From: Chitinophagaceae bacterium
GTDB taxonomy: Bacteria; Bacteroidota; Bacteroidia; Chitinophagales; Chitinophagaceae
DNA length: 64,000 nt
Assembly (NCBI GenBank): GCA_947446645.1
Contig: CANFHA010000010.1
Span: forward strand, 124,001 to 188,000
Direction of reading: 5' to 3'
Under the pieces are notes generated by a model. The model saw only the letters and a program-made list of their open reading frames with translations. It did no database searches and was not told where the DNA came from. Made by a program: the position numbers and the translations under genes. Positions 63,563 through 64,000 of the stretch are shown here, piece by piece; position 1 is the first letter of the stretch, and every line of letters begins with the position of its first letter.

Positions 63563-64000
63563 CTACCCGCCTAGCTTATAATACATGGCCGCAGCCCACC
63601 TGCGTGGCAGCACCCTCAGCACACCCGAAAATACTTTGGCGATAGTGCCGGGCACAATGATCATTCGTTTTTTGAGGGTTTTGCGCACCGCTACTTCACC
63701 TACTTTGTGCGGCATCATGGCCATTTTCATGCCTATCCAGCCCAGCTTATCTTTTGTCACCTGTACAATTTCAGGTTTCGTAAATACAGGCCCGGGGCAC
63801 AGGCAACTAACGCTTATGTGCTTTCCCTTCAGCTGGTAGCGCAGCGAGTAGCTGAAAAACAATACCGCCGATTTTGTAGCCGAGTACATATTCTTCAGCG
63901 GTATGGGTGCAAAGCCCGCCATGCTGGCTACATTCAGTATATATGCAGGTGCATTCTTTTCCAGCAGGGGCTGCAGCAGCAGGCTCAGCGACATGCATGA
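63563..64000 (-). CDS. Short-chain dehydrogenase/reductase, C-terminal part
   Basis: Partial: the C-terminal ~145 residues are visible and the N-terminus runs off the right edge. The catalytic Ser in 'NVASMAG' and the 'YSATK' Tyr/Lys pair ('MYSATKSAVLFFSYSLR') are in order, followed by 'SCLCPGPVFTKPEI'. It is therefore an NAD(P)-dependent oxidoreductase of the classical SDR type. The Rossmann glycine motif lies outside the window, so cofactor choice and substrate cannot be judged. Confidence 0.9.
   Translation of the reverse strand, partial: SCMSLSLLLQPLLEKNAPAYILNVASMAGFAPIPLKNMYSATKSAVLFFSYSLRYQLKGKHISVSCLCPGPVFTKPEIVQVTKDKLGWIGMKMAMMPHKVGEVAVRKTLKKRMIIVPGTIAKVFSGVLRVLPRRWAAAMYYKLGG

Noticed and set aside
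1-64000. tRNA, rRNA, tmRNA and known riboswitches
   Set aside because: Reading for typical T-arm and acceptor patterns gave no convincing case. A covariance-model search was not possible, so small RNAs could be missed.

Overview
The window looks like chromosomal DNA from a Bacteroidota bacterium, most likely of the Chitinophagaceae type. The clues are fused alpha/beta 2-oxoacid dehydrogenase E1, a GldA-type gliding-motility ABC ATPase, short TAnnTTTG promoter elements, weak Shine-Dalgarno sites with frequent TTG/GTG starts, many secreted beta-barrel/OmpA proteins, and PAS-rich 'SHDL(R/K)EPLRK' histidine kinases. The assignment is an inference from gene content; no rRNA or tRNA gene was seen.

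Layout. 1-18.8 kb is mostly housekeeping: a dapD 5' fragment, gmk, a TMTC-like GT-C/TPR membrane protein, a YafK-like L,D-transpeptidase, fused E1, a selU-selD pair for tRNA selenouridine, a four-gene GT-C-type membrane glycosyltransferase operon on the minus strand, purE and phoH. A 766-bp gap at 7.45-8.2 kb holds a diverged ~195-bp tandem duplication. 18.8-30.1 kb carries an SGNH/MBOAT acyltransferase pair, gldA, thiL, a tolC-suhB pair, tdk and several secreted proteins of unknown function.

30.3-38.7 kb has a histidine kinase whose N-terminus matches the plant/cyanobacterial ethylene-binding domain, an isolated fusA, a 1.45-kb repeat-rich noncoding block, and an IS200-like (RAYT) transposase flanked by ~70-bp inverted REP-type repeats. 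sdaA and a fasciclin protein follow.

38.9-59.2 kb is a signalling region: five-PAS, GAF, REC-PAS and HNOBA-like/PAS histidine kinases, single-domain and LuxR-type response regulators, and one degenerate receiver. Interleaved are a UbiA prenyltransferase, three tandem OmpA-family proteins with a shared extracytoplasmic domain, an HNH-like protein and valS. 59.3-64 kb has small and secreted proteins, a cold-shock-domain protein and a truncated SDR dehydrogenase.

The most notable items are the ethylene-receptor-like kinase (Asp38, Cys78 and His82 spaced exactly as in ETR1), the HNOBA-like kinase with adjacent regulators and no H-NOX gene in view, the RAYT/REP element, and the OmpA triplet, whose third member carries a 24-25-residue repeat.
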